The notes beneath the pieces were generated by a model. The model did not search any database. It was not told where the DNA came from and saw only the letters and a program-made list of their open reading frames with translations. A DNA stretch of 64,000 nucleotides from Cyathus striatus. Lineage: Eukaryota; Basidiomycota; Agaricomycetes; Agaricales; Nidulariaceae. Both the position numbers and the translations under genes were made by a program. The stretch covers positions 868,001 to 932,000 of the forward strand of contig JAOVFP010000016.1 of NCBI GenBank assembly GCA_025738555.1, in the 5' to 3' direction. Below are positions 23,282 through 36,800 of the stretch, one piece after another (the stretch's first letter is position 1; every line of letters starts with the position of its first letter).

Positions 23282-26033
23282 TGGCGGTCAAAGTACACTT
23301 TTAATAAGGTGCGCACACACTTTTGATGCGAGCGCAAACATTTCGGGCGTTGTTCGGCGCACACATTTCGGGTCTCAGCGCAAACATTTTTAGTCCCAGC
23401 GCAAACACTTATTTCGAGAGCAACGTAAATTTTTGAGACACACAGTCATAATGATTCATACATATTTTTATTAGGAATAATAAGGGTATAAACAGTAATT
23501 TTATTTAATCTAAACACTGAAATTCAAGTAATATGTCGTACTTATGGCTGGAGATAACAACTTGTTTACATAGCATGTAAACTCCATAAGTACACAATGC
23601 AACAAGTAGGAGAGCCATTTCTACAACCGGGAGGCGAATCAACTCTGTAATGATGGAGAGGCGAGAGGGAGGAAATCATTATGATGTTATCCAGACGACG
23701 AGGACGAGTCTGAGGAGACCCTGAATCAGCCCTGCTACTTACGAGGCAAGGAGTAGGAGCAAAATTTCAGATTCCGAATTGTTCTTACCACACTGGTAAG
23801 GTGCTTCGTGATGGAACAATAACAGCCACTCATTATTTGCAACAAAAAAAGAACATTTAAACGAAGGGTGAATCAATCAGCATGCGCATGTTGGAGTAGA
23901 ACATAAGAGACACTGACGTACCAGATATGCTCAGTGATGCGCTTTGAAGTGCAGATGATAATAACACCAGAGTCGGTGCGTCGGAGAACACTGCATATGT
24001 CTTACGCAACAACCGTTCCAACGGCGATTCTTGAGTGCTGTCCGGGAAGCACTTGCGAGCACGAACTATTTCACAACATTGGCACGGCCGATGTTCGTGT
24101 TCGTCTGTGTTGTTCTTGATCATATGGTCATATAGCTCACCTACCCTAGATCGCGGTAACGAGACCTCAGTATCTCATGCGATGTGAATTGGGCGAGAAC
24201 TCATTCATCTTCACGTAGAGGAAGCATACTAGAATCCCACAGAGAAATGAAGTACTCACTGATCACGAACTGTACCGGAACCCAGACCCACTTCTTACTT
24301 TTCGCCTTAGCATCCCCAGCAAGACTCTCCGTCGTCTTACACCTCTTGATCGTGCTGGCAGGGTCCATAGTGTTAACGGGGAACGACTGTGGCTAGGGAC
24401 CTGGGTGGAGTGGGCTCTTGTTGCCGGTTATCCGATCGTTGTACTCGAATATCTACTAGCACAACCAGTGGGTGGTGCAAATAAGTTGCATTAAACAATA
24501 AGGCTAAGAAACTGGTAAGAAACTATTCTCAAAGTGACGGAGTACACATACCATTGTATATCCTTCATATGTCACAGAGTTGAAGCAGTGGCATAGTGAC
24601 CAGGAGGAAGCTTGAGGTAGGCATGACAAGATGGCTGAAGCATAAGCTAAGCAGCTGCGCAAGAGTGTAGAGGACCAGAGAGGACTGTGACGAAGATTGA
24701 CTTGGTGGCACGATTCATGTCGGACGACTCGGACCTCGGTCTCAGTGACAGCCGTCATGGTCACGCATTACTTAATACTTAGCTAAGTCACTAGTGACAG
24801 TGTGGGATATCAACAAGAGCTCACGTGGGTTTTATGTACGTGTTCATTGGCAGTGTTTGGCAATAGCCTCAGCTTGCCAGCGCAAGGACGCTTGAATCAA
24901 CAGTAGTTAGTTTTCATTTCACGTCCAACTCCTCCTAGTCGATCCCCCTCCCCTTCGCTTTCATTATGCTACGTGCTATCTCAGGTGGTGTATTGATGTG
25001 TCACTGGGTCACTCGAAATCAAAGAACAGGCCCAGCATGCGAAGATTGGTCTCAGTGGTAGGATGAAGAAGCTCACAAAGTCTAGATAGGAGACTTGCAC
25101 ATACGGTGGACGTAATGCAATGACGGAGTACTGTATCGACAGGCCTGTCTCATTATTATGTTGATTTCCCAATTATTTCTACTTACAACTTATACCCAGA
25201 TTGCACATCAACACCCTCTAAGCCCTCACCCTCCTCACCTGAACTCCCCAAATCACGCATTCTCCGCCTTCCCACGTCTACTGACTGGTATTTATTACAC
25301 ACAGCATTGCAGCCAGCTATGATATTGCCTGCATTGTCTGCACCGCCCGTTATTTCGAAGTCTGTAAGGCTTAATCACACCAAGCGGTAATGCGGGAATG
25401 GGGCTTGCTTTTGGACTGATTCCCGTTCTACCAAGGATTACTGGCTTCTGCAAGAGACTGGGATGACGGATACGCATGGGCTCGCAGTCGGTCTTGGGGG
25501 GTGGTGCGGGCTTGCGCCTCTACTTGTACCTTGTCTCGCGACGAGCGCCCAAAGTTGTAATTATCTCGTTTCACATGACTGTTCGTTCAGGGCTTTGTTT
25601 CTTGATTTAAATTAGTGATGTATTTACGACTGGTCAATAAGTATATTATGTGTGCCGAGCAGGTTGGTTGGTACTTTCGAGGGGTAATACGAGCGGAGAA
25701 GCCTGGGAGGTGAAGGTTATCTCAACTAGTAGTGCAGAATCCATATTGTAGTTATAACCTGTATAGTGTATACATTTCGTAGGTATAAATAATATTTTAT
25801 TTTATGAGAATAACCACACCTGTCTCTTAAGACTCCAAGAGCTTTGGCTTTACGAAGTCCTGAAAAGTTTGCGCTAGACTCAAATTTAAACGTGTGTGCG
25901 CTACAGAAATGTTTGCGCTGGGACTAAAAATGTGCGCCGAACGACGTCCGAAATGTTTGCGCTCGCATCAAAAAGTGTTTGCGCTGGTCCAAAAATGTTT
26001 GTGGTGCACATTAAATGTGCACTTTGACCGCCA
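23282..26033. mobile_element. TA-flanked inverted-repeat element with AGCGCAAACATTT subterminal repeats
   Basis: The left end reads TA|TGGCGGTCAAAGTACAC at 23280 and the right end is its complement, CTTTGACCGCCA|TA at 26022-26035. The inverted homology extends about 150 bp inward through GATGCGAGCGCAAACATTTC, GTTCGGCGCACA and TTTTTAGTCCCAGCGCAAAC. The TA duplication and TIR fit a Tc1/mariner-like element. The interior, about 2.4 kb, shows only short open frames and no transposase, so it is non-autonomous or dead. Confidence 0.8.
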
Positions 26034-26195
26034 TATCCTTCATATTCGACACACACAACACTCTCCCTACGTTATCGATTTTATGATCCTGTACATGTTT
26101 ACTACGTAGGTCCGTTTGATTGCACATCGAGATGATAAGCGGGAGCCCAGCATGTTTTAATGATTAAATTATCCCAAATTTTACAAATTAACTAC

Positions 26196-27471
26196 CTAAC
26201 AAACCGACAATGCATCCCCACTCAACGTAAACTTTCCAAACACACCAAAGCTCCTCTCGTTATCATTACTCTTCCAAAGCTGATCATCATACTCGAAAGC
26301 ATAAACAGAGACACTCGTATCGTCCCTGCACGCGCAGTTCAAGTTCAAAATAGCATTGCGCTCATCAGCGACAGAGGCAACTGCTACGCCATTTTGCGGA
26401 CCGCGGGAAGGCCAGCCAGTTCTATATTAAAACGGCATATGATGAACAATAGTGTGTGAATGAAAATTTTCGGAAAAAAGTGACACGTACTCGGTGATGT
26501 AAATCTTCTTTCCCGGGCATGCAGCTTTGAGAGCTGGAACGACCGTTTGGAAGACAAAGTCGCCTGCTTGACCCGAGGTGCGACCTCCGTCATAGAAGGC
26601 GCTGCGTACAACCAGCATAGGATTCTCGTTTGAATACCTGTGTCACTTACTGAGCATTTGCTCCTACGAAATCAGCACCGCAGAGAGCTGGGTTGTCACG
26701 GATCTCAACCCACGTGTGAACGGTAGAAACGGGAACGTTAACGCCGACAGTCGGGAGGTATCCTGTGAGAGATGTAAGTCGACGATGTCTCGCATGCTAA
26801 AGCAAGATATTACCTCGGACATCGTACACCTTAGCCATAATATTACCGGGAGAGTCATTGACCTGGAATTCATTTATCACAATACCAAAAACGGAGAAAT
26901 TACTCCCGAACACATACCTCATTTCCAACAGTCAAACCAACATATCGTCCAGCACCGTATTTCGCATATGCAGCACGGAACGTCTGTACGTCATTGCTAT
27001 AAAAAGGATCCGTCAATCAAAATGAAAAGACGGAGGCGGGTACATGAGGCTCAAGCTCACTTGATTTGTGTCATATCTTGAGAAACGGTATCCTAATAAT
27101 AGTTAGTATATATCCTTATATGATTACACTGCGTCACTTACAGCAATGTATATTCCGGCCATGACCTGAATTCCAACTGCCGCGGCTGCAGAGGAGGCCA
27201 TGTCGAGGGAATTACAGTCGAATCCGAGAATGCGAATGGATCCGAAGCCTTGGTTTTTGGCATCTTGTGCAAGTTGGTTCCACTACATGGTCAATCTAGT
27301 TAGTTTTATACGTAAATGAAATAAGGAGGTAAATACCTGGTCTTGAGTACGGCAGGTATATGTACCAGTTCCGCCAGCACTGTTGGATACAGTGAGACCA
27401 GCGAAGTGCGTGGTCGCAAAAGCGGGGATGGCAATTGCAACGGTGACGAAGAGACACTTGAAAGAGACCAT
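26196..27471 (-). CDS. GH17 glucan beta-1,3-glucosidase, secreted
   Basis: A minus-strand gene of about nine exons starts at ATG 27471. It begins with a signal peptide (MVSFKCLFVTVAIAIPAFAT), followed by HFAGLTVSNSAGGTGTYTC, a second exon (WNQLAQDAKNQGFGSIRILG then FDCNSL, exon start 27282), and NDVQTFRAAYAKYGAG. The glycoside hydrolase family 17 signatures are present: LTVGNEVNDSPG with the acid/base Glu, and IYITETGWPSRG with the nucleophile Glu, the Glu codon being split by an intron. The end FGVFGKFTLSGDALSVC stops at TAG 26198-26196. GH17 enzymes hydrolyse or transglycosylate beta-1,3-glucan in fungal walls; here a secreted or wall role is likely. Active-site residues and frame are intact. 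Introns are GT..AG and 45-70 nt. Confidence 0.92.
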
Positions 27472-27530
27472 GTTCACTAGTAGATGTAGACAAGTGATTT
27501 GGAATGTCGTTCCACAGCAACTCCTCGAGC

Positions 27531-27540
27531 ATTTTATACA
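27531..27540 (-). promoter_or_regulatory. TATA box of the GH17 gene
   Basis: On the minus strand the sequence reads TGTATAAAAT, about 60 bp upstream of the ATG at 27471. Confidence 0.5.
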
Positions 27541-30500
27541 AAAAACCAGGATATTTACATCGTCGGGAAACACCCTCTCCGAAGCTATGTTCTGATGGAC
27601 ATAACTTTAGTTACAATGACGAGTTTGCATTATCTCTGAAAATAGGCAGCCCCAGAATGGTGTATAACCATCTCGGCTTTGTTCTTCTAGTTGGAACCCA
27701 TGTTGCGATGTTCGGTAAACTCCTCGGTTTAAATGTGCGGGAAAAATCACTTGATGTGGAAGTGGATTGCAACATGGGCGTAGCACGAGTGGGAATGCAC
27801 CGCGTGAGCTTTCCGAGGTCGTGTGTTCTCTGAACATTCCGCAAGAGGACTTTCATGACGCAACGATGATAATGATCTGCAGAGAACATGTTTAGGTCAC
27901 CGTAATGATACCAGAATGAACCGCCCGGAGTACAGCCTGGACCAGCCCTTACCACGTAGCACTGGTTAGTCGTAGATTTTCGTTATCCTACTCACAGGCG
28001 CTGTCGGTTCATCGTAAGTATCCTAAGCCTCGAAAAGAAAGGTTTTCATGCCTTCCAACGGATGTAATTTGAGTAAAATAGGCTTTTAACGCCTTAAATA
28101 TTTGTCGTCAGAAACTGATGTCCAGACTCCGTTAGTTGTCCGACTGATAAATTTAGCAGCGGAGACCACGGGCTTGAAAACACTGATGTGTGTCAAGAGA
28201 CTAGCCATATGCATATCAAACATTGTAATGATTTATGAATAAGAGCATTCAGTTAACTATGTGCGGCTTTAAAACCTGCGGTGGAGATATTGGGATGTGG
28301 CCATCGGGTGTTCAGTTTAAAGAAGGTGAAGGTTACTGTGAAAATAAAATTCGGCTGTTGTTTTGTTACGAAGGTTGTTTATTCATGTTTAATTTATATG
28401 AACATCTGTAAATAAAGATAAGCAAAGTGGTCCGTGCGGGGACCATGTGATTGTGCTTCTCAGGTCCTGCTTATGATAGCCGAGTTGTTATTGTTACCGA
28501 AGCGCTCAGGTAAAGCTTCGGTACAACGATAAAGCCCATTCAAACCAATTCCAAACTCTATAAGCGTACATGTAACGCAGTACCTACCACTCGTATGCTT
28601 AGATATTAAGAAAGTCTGTTAACGGATTTCACCGAAGGAACATTTGACGTTGGTGAGCTCGGAGGAGATTGAACTGTGATTGAACTTTTAATTGACTTTG
28701 AAGAAAGGGAGTTGCTCAACATCAGGTCCAGTCCAAATGGGTGCTTGAGCAGTGGCAACTACTCACATTAACTATCGCGGTAATGAAGAGAGTACTACTC
28801 GTAACGGAGACTCATCGAAATCGCTCAGCGCTAACGCAAGTCTTGTCTTTTTCGAGAAGCATATTCAATCGTATTTCTCCCATTTTCCCTGGTGGCTCGA
28901 CGGGTGTAGCGTCTTTTCTGTCCTTTCTTCCTACTATTACTATTAGACTAATCAGAGATGTAGATGCGGCTATTATTCTCTAACTCCGCAAGAGCTTCTG
29001 GTCGATGAGTGCAATTACTTGGCAAATTCTGTAAAAGCATTGCTCCCCTTGTGGTCTTTTCTAAAATGGGTTTACTCCGACATTCGTGTTCTTGTTTTGT
29101 GTATGCTATCGAACGTCTCCGCTCCTTCAAGGATCTTATCATCGAAGCCGTCTCTCTGCCACCTCAAAACTACTCTTATTTGAAGTTGAGCTTTCTTCGT
29201 ATGATGCCAGGAGGATGGCGACAACGACTACCATCTAAGTTACAAACATTATTCACCCGAGCTATTAGTATGACTACTTTGTTCAATGGCAACACATTTG
29301 GATTCGAGGCTTGGAGGATACCAAATGGCAGCATGTTCGAGTCACGCGGTAGTTATTTTTACTAGTCGTATGTTCCCTTTTTTTGATTAACGACCCATAG
29401 TCTTGCGAAAACATTTTCAATAAGGCAAAATGCATTCCGTCCTTTTTTATCATACTTTGGGTTAGTGAACCATAAGTAAGTTCCAAGCAGTGATAGTCAT
29501 AGCAAAAATATCATTCAATTCCATTTAACGAATCCCGCAGTCACACTGGGCCTCACGTTGCTTATTCTTATGTCTGGTCAATGAGACCCTCTGGATTCGT
29601 CGCTCATACGTCGTTTCCTGTTTATCTGAGGCAAGCAATAATTCGTCGATGTAGTGTCAAACTCGATAGGTTCTACGCTATGCACTAGTTTCATAGAGTG
29701 TGTTGGATCATGTGTACGCTCGAGAAACTTTGCATCTGGTACATATATGACGGTATGGTAATAATGTAACTGCCTAAAATCTTTTTTAAACTTCAATGAA
29801 AATATAGCACGTTTGCAGCATAATGTTAAGGATAGAGCTTAGGAAGCAGAGAGAGACAACAAAAATATAGAAAATTATAGATACACATGATTTTCTTCTC
29901 GTCGCAAGACTGGCAGCGCTGCAGGTACTTAAGTGTACGATGCCCTAGACCAGCCACCTAAGTATGGAGCACATTCCAATACACCCTCGCTTCCCATTTG
30001 AACATTTCTGAGGTTACAAAATTTATTGCCTTTGTAAGCTACGAATTAACATGCTTGCTCCAAGCTAATACGGGCATGCTGAACGTCAGAGTGTATTGAT
30101 CGGTTTCCGAGTACAAATTGTATAATTAATAGTTCCATTGACTATGGATCTGGCAACGGCCACATAGACATACATGCCCTTTTTTTCTCTAGTAGCAGGT
30201 ATTATATTTATATTTATTCAGGTAGTGACGTATACCTCACCGGATGTGTTGGTTCATGTGTGGTATCGGAGAGAAATTGCATCTAACACATTCATATAGC
30301 TGCTCCTCCATTTAAGGCTTCAAATTTTTTGGATACTCTCGGTCGATTTTTCTAACTGTGCCGGTGAGTTGATTCAACAGAGATAGAGTAGCGTACTTTC
30401 ATTCTGTCGTATTGTCAAGTGATAAAACGTAAGAAAATTACTGTGTGCATTACTACCACCTAAATTTAAGAATTAAATGCAACTTAAAAGACAGAGGGAT

Positions 30501-31772
30501 CGAAAGGTTCTTATCATAGGTGTCAGCACATACCAATGCACCATCACATCTTATGAACACCTCTCATATTGCAAGTACTAGGTAGATTCACCGGGTGTGC
30601 TGGTTGATGTGTAGTATCGAAGACTTTGTACTGGCATACTCATTCCCATTGATTGCATTCTCACATTTTTTGTACGCTTGCCATATCTCTACTAGATGTG
30701 TGCCTAGTAAATTAAACAGAAATAAAGTATCCCAATGTATCATCACGTATTACATCTGATTTTAGAGACTGAAATGAGTGAAAAGAATGAAAGCCTTAAA
30801 GATGATGTGCTCTTGAAATGACTGACGCGGCATGCCCAACCATTTCAGTATGCTAATATTTTATCGACGCACCATGAGTACACTAGTGTCATATTGATGA
30901 TCGGGTGAATAAGATCGCACGTACACATGATGCATCACTGCATGACAAGTTGATAAATAAAAACACAAAATAAATGAAATAAAACATACAACTACATTCT
31001 ATCGGTGAAGTGTCCCATATCGCGAAGAGTGCAATTTCCGCTTCACCATCACACTTGGTGAAACCTATGACTCAAGGGTATATTCTCGGCCTAACGGGTT
31101 TGAAGGGTGGTACCTTGCTCGATATAATACCCGGAGTGTCGACTAAAAAATTAGATAAATGTGACTTATCCTGATCTGTACTATTGCAGGAGTCACTGCG
31201 CGACTTCACGGGATTTGAACGAAACAGAACCTCATTAATCAGGCCGTTTCCTCAGGTTAGGTCTACGTCGACATAAGAGAAAAACATAATGTTGGGGATG
31301 TAATGATACGCATCGGATTCGAACCGAGTCCTATCACTGGAGTCCGATCCCCGGTCGGGACCTGTGCCACTATCCACAAGATTACCCTGCTTAAGATAAA
31401 CTGGTCATATAACTCACATGAGGTAGAAACTCTGCGAAGAAGTGCGAGAGACGTTTCATAGAGAAACAAGGATCCGAACATTACAACCCTGACAAACATT
31501 AGTCGTCCAGTCCAGGATAATGGGGACATCACCACTTCTAGCAAAATTTGTGCGGACCATTACGAAGAAGAAGCTCTGCAGCTGTGTGGGTCCTGATGAG
31601 CAATTTTTCGTAAGGATCTTTGCGATGTCTTCGGATTTAAGCTTTAGCCGAGTTCTTGTATGTAGGCGTCATGACATATGAATATCGTAATGATAATTAA
31701 GTGATTTGTAGGTATCTCATGATCAACAGTGGCATTCGCAGCTTACATGATCTTAGATTCATGGGGAGATAA
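27541..31772. other. Gene-poor stretch with degenerate repeats
   Basis: No convincing gene was found. Open frames near 27504-27955 and 28741-29365 lack motifs and plausible introns. Between about 29690 and 30690, diverged copies of GGATGTGTTGGTTCATGTGTGG..ATTGCATCT recur at 29698, 30242 and 30592, suggesting an old tandem array with roughly 350-550 bp spacing. Confidence 0.45.
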
Positions 31773-31781
31773 CCACGAGTC
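31773..31781. repeat. Target site duplication CCACGAGTC (left)
   Basis: An identical 9-mer lies at 33812-33820, immediately outside the opposite terminal repeat. Confidence 0.9.
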
Positions 31782-33811
31782 GGGCAGCAAGAAAATTCCG
31801 GGCATGCACAAAAGTGAGCGTGAGTTGAGTGTGCACGCTCACCTATTGAGCGTGAAAATTCGACCCTGTGCGTAATGTGAGCGTGAATATTCTATAAATG
31901 AGCGTGAATAATCCTTATATGAGCGTGAGCCAACTGGCTGTCTTATATCAACTACATACTGAATAATTGGCATAGTAAAGCATGTTTTTAATACAATTTG
32001 GTATATACTAAGCACTGTAATGTAATAATTGAAGAACACCAGTGGGTTTTATATATATTTCATTGTTATTGTCTTCTTTATGAGTATATATTGATTTAAA
32101 ATGTATACCAATGATCCAGAGTGTTTAGATATGACTTAGAGTGTATATAAATGATTCAGAGAGTGTACATATGATCTACAAGTTGAAAAAATGACTCAGA
32201 GAGTGTAGCAGTAATTCAGACTAACAGTTAAAAATTTATAGAGCTAGAGAATGGTATATATTGAACAGTAGAAACAGGGGAAGTTTATAATGAAGCAGGG
32301 GCTCAGAAAATTACAGGAAGCTTTACAATGAAGCAGGAAAATTCAGAACAAGGCAGGGGGATTCATAGTGAAGCAGAGACCTTGGGAAATTCAAAACAAA
32401 GGATGGGGCTTTACAGCGAAGTAGGGAACTTCAGAACAAGGAAGGGGACTTAATAATGAAGCAGGGAAATTCACAACGAAGCAGGGAGCAATACAGGATA
32501 GATTACTACCTATCACACATATTTGCATAGTATAACTGCATGTCAGTATTATATTTACACTCATGCTCAATGCCCTTTGATTTGAGCATGAACATGATAG
32601 GTATTCTATCACATTTATAATACTTATTTACACTTGCACTCAATGTCCTTAACTTGAGTGTGAGCATGATTGGCATTTTTACTCATGCTCACAAATATTA
32701 CTCTTATATTTCACTTGAGCATGAGCGTGATTGGTATTCTTACTCATGCTCACAAATATTACACTCATGCTCAATGCCCTTTAACTTGAGCATGAGTATA
32801 ATTGGTATTCCTATTCACATTCACAAGTATTACACTCACACTCAATGTCCTTTAACTTGAGCATGAGTGTGGTATTCCTATTCATGCTCACAAGTATTAC
32901 ACTCACACTCAATGTCCTTTAACTTGAGCATGAGTGTGGTATTTCTATTCACACTCACAAGTATTACACTCATGCTCAATGTCCTTTAACTTGAGCATGA
33001 GCATGATTGGTATTCTTACTCATGCTCACAAATATTACACTTGCATTCAACTTGAGCATGAGTATAATTGGTATTCCTATTAATGTTCACAAGTATTACA
33101 CTCATGCTCAATGTCCTTTAACTTGAGTGTGAGTGTGGTATTACTATTCATGCTCACAAGTATTACACTCATGCTCAATGTCCTTTAACTTGAGCATGAG
33201 TGTGGTATTCCTATTCATGCTCACAAGTATTACACTCATGCTCAATGTCTGAGTGTGATTGGTATTCCTATTCATGCTCACAAATATTACACTTGCAACT
33301 TACTTTTCCTTCCACATGTAAGTGAAGCCAAAATATAAATGTAATATATAATTTTTTTGTGAGCATGAAGTAAAGACCTTGAGCATGAGTTGACAGACCT
33401 TGAGTGTGAGTTGATGACCTTGAGCGTGAAAACTTAGACCCTGTGCATGAATGTATGGACCCTGTGCGTGAGATGTTGACCCTGAGCATGAAGTAAAATC
33501 TTGAGCGTGATGTGTGCGTGCATGCTCAATCCACACCCACACCTTGAGCGTGAACATGAGCACACATGCACATGTTTGAGTGTGAAGTATGAATATTATT
33601 CTTCAAGATTTGACTTCATATCTTGATTAGAAACATCACTCACATTCACAATATGACACAGCCATACAACACTAGTATGTACATTTGATTTACACTCTTT
33701 TTGACCCACAAATGGGCCATTTAGAACTAAAATAAATACCTTGAGCATGACACGCTCAATCACGCTCAATCACGCTCACTTTTGTGCATGCCCAGAATTT
33801 TCTATGTGCCC
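31782..33811. mobile_element. Complete copy 2 of minisatellite-bearing TIR element, 9-bp TSD
   Basis: The left end GGGCAGCAAGAAAATTCCGG matches the complement of the right end CC(C/A)GAATTTTCTATGTGCCC. The 42-bp terminal inverted repeats differ at four positions and share GGGCATGCACAAAAGTGAGC. The target duplication CCACGAGTC lies at 31773-31781 and 33812-33820. A 9-bp duplication fits Mutator/MULE-type elements. The interior has a left arm with TGAGCGTGA repeats, a GAAGCAGGG block and about nine or ten minisatellite units, but no transposase. It is probably non-autonomous, mobilised in trans. The identity as MULE is inference from duplication length and long TIR. Confidence 0.88.
32640..33300. 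repeat. 60-70 bp minisatellite, copy 2 array
   Basis: The unit is the same as at 8840-9870 but with fewer copies. This largely accounts for the length difference between the two element copies. Confidence 0.88.
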
Positions 33812-33820
33812 CCACGAGTC

Positions 33821-36800
33821 ACATTGCTGAGAGAAACCTGGTGAATGACAAAGTCAAATTACTATATCATTGTCTTTGTGGCTGCATGCTCTTGCTACTA
33901 ATACTAATACTATGGCTCCAACCTGCGAAACCAATTATCTTTAGTAAAACACAAATAGTGTATGAATTAAATTATTTCCAAAATTAAAGTAGATACCTTA
34001 AGTTATTTTTCCATCATATATACCATTCCTTACATGCCGATCAGCTATAATCGATATAATCAGTAACCCGAGACTGTCCCGAGAGGACCAGGGACTCTGA
34101 GATGAATTGTGCAGTCAGGATCGAGTCAGTAATGTTCATTGGTATACACATGTCTTGGCACATTGCACAAACACATGTATAAAAATTATGGAAATACATC
34201 AATATAGTATTCACAAAGTTATCATATTCCGTGGAAACATTTACCAGTACCATATCACTCTGGAGGATGATACAACTGTTCGCAAAACTCAAGTGAGACC
34301 AAAATGCTTTGAATTTGAGTGCCATGGCCTATCATGTACCAATATCTTGGTTGTCGTAGAGTATGTAGTACCTATGCTTCTATAGTATGAAACAGATTAC
34401 AATTTCGAACTTCACGCTGCACAGCGAGAGAACGAAAGAACAGAAAGCACCCACAATTCCTTTCCATACTTAGTACGTGATATCGGGATGCCAATGTGCA
34501 TAGCAGACTCGTGGGTCCTGATTGATGTTTTAATGATTTTCCGTGTGGTTCTATCCCTGCATGATGCTGAATTGATAAGCGGGTCCAAGATCATCACAGG
34601 CGTCTAATACGACAAGTCCGTAAATAAACATCAAGGCCGAGTCCGGGCGCCACATCACGCCAAGCTGATAGTATGTAGGCAACATAATGAAATTAGAGCC
34701 GCTTGAACGCTACGTGGCTTTAATTCACCTGCGATAAGCTGTAGAAATTCTAGTAGAAGATATATTGTGTAAAAATTGTACGATCATAAGTTGTGCAATT
34801 TAATGATAAATCAATGGAGAATCAATCATACTAGAATCAAAGAAGTTGAACACAGAACAGATCTTATTTCCATTATAACCCTTCGGCGCAGGCTTGGAAA
34901 GCAAACACAAAGATAAGTTGTCCGCAGCAAGGGCCTAATTCTAAATTGAAATCATCACGCCCCTCATGGAACGGTCTCATTTATCCCAGACCCTTCAACG
35001 AACATTAATGGTAAGGCCTGTATAACACAACACTATATATAGGGAATGAAAAGCGAAAGAGTATCTTCAGCTGGTCTCATTTTTGGTGACGAAAAAAATA
35101 AGTAGTGGCCCCAAAGTGGCTTAATAGTGGCCCGAATTGGAGAGTTTGTTGCAAGCTTGGTATCTTGGCTGTTTAGACATATTACTACGCAAGGCTGTTG
35201 GAAACAGAAACAACGCATTGGCATAAGTACGGCCCGGCAAGTTTGATCCGTGCACCCGGTTATCTCTGCCTCTCCTTCCTTCCATCGCACGACGCAGTCT
35301 CCTCGCAACTTTGGAGATACCATTTCTCTCTAAATAGATTGAACCTCATTCCAATGTTTTACCATAATTAGCGCTGGCCAGGTTGGCGTGGGCGATGGCA
35401 GAAAGAAACCAGCGACTCGTAGAACTTCAAGGCGCGAGACCGGCAAAGATACAGGCCCTCAGTGTCTCAGCGTCGTCGACCACGATACGTCTCTGATTGT
35501 TTTCATGGCGAATTGACAACTAACTGACCATTCCGCCTTCCGCCCTCGTATTAGACTATGATAGTCCCACCAAGGGAAGTTCTTACGAGCGTCATTTGTT
35601 CGGCACTTTTCCTCTACGTCGACTCTGCATGGTGACTGTTCGGGTTCTTGCTTCTTGGAATGTTGAATGTGCCCGTTCTCGCTGTCGTCGAAATCCTACA
35701 TGCGCCCAACGCGATGCTTGCTCTCCGAAGTCGTTCTTGCTACGATTATCTACTAAGTCGTTGTCTACTATTGCACTCCCTAATTCCGCCTGAGCGCTGA
35801 CGGACTTGGCTAAACCTGCACTCTAACACATTATAGAAGCAGCAAGAAAAGATTTCACACCTCATGAAAGTTCTCGGACTGCGCTTTCTCAGTAATAATA
35901 CTGCCATAATTCCAGCGTCATTACTCAAGCGCTCAGTCATAATGAAGTGCTGAACACAGAACCTGTGCTGAGAACATCTGTCAAGGGCTGGACTCCGCTA
36001 GGCCTTGTCTCCCAAGTTATGGAGACCTTGGTAAGCTGAGATCTGAGTAATATCGCAAACGATGGGAAAATGAAAAAAATAACCGTACGGTATACTTGCT
36101 GGTGGCTCCGCGGATACGACGGAATCGAGTGGCGGAAAGATATCCACGCGCCACGACACATCTCTATCTTTTGATTGTGACCACTTTCAAACATAGCTCC
36201 AACCCCTGGTTCTGCAGCGCCCTCGCACAATCATATCATGCTGTACTGTTTTTATTTCTTTACAGAATAACAATAGCGATTGTTCAAATGTTCGGATCTT
36301 TGTGTTCCTATGAAATGGGGACTATCGATTCACATATTCCCACTATGGTATCGCACATTAGCTTCATCCGGTGTTGGGCCACATGCACTTTCTCTGCATA
36401 GTTGCGGATCCTGATTAATGATCATCTGTGGATGCGTTTCTTTCTATCTTTCGGCGACGGGCGGAGTCACTGTCAGTGCCATACCCAAGCCATACCAGCG
36501 ATCATCACGGGCGTCTTTTTGCCAAGTCCGGACCAAGCGTCAGATATTTATAGAAGTCTGGAAGACTGGATGTATGCCAGGTATATTCAAACTTCGAAGT
36601 GATTTGTAAGCGTTTCGTTGATGACCGCTGATGCCTAGGTTAACTTATAAATTTTAAGGCCTCATAAGTCTTACAGGATGCACATTGCGACCTCAGGTCA
36701 TGAATGACTGTTGCTAGTAAGGGTTACACATTCAAGCGCGTTGAAAAACCAAGCCAGTCCTAAAATAAGCGAAGGAAACAGAAATCTATTTGTTTCCATC

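Noticed and set aside
27504..29365. Several 80-118 codon open frames
   Set aside because: No domain, signal peptide, codon pattern or matching splice sites; they overlap on both strands as expected by chance.
31300..31385. tRNA-like sequence on the minus strand with GGTTCGAATCC
   Set aside because: Only a four-pair T-stem is possible, with no D-arm, and the acceptor stem does not pair.
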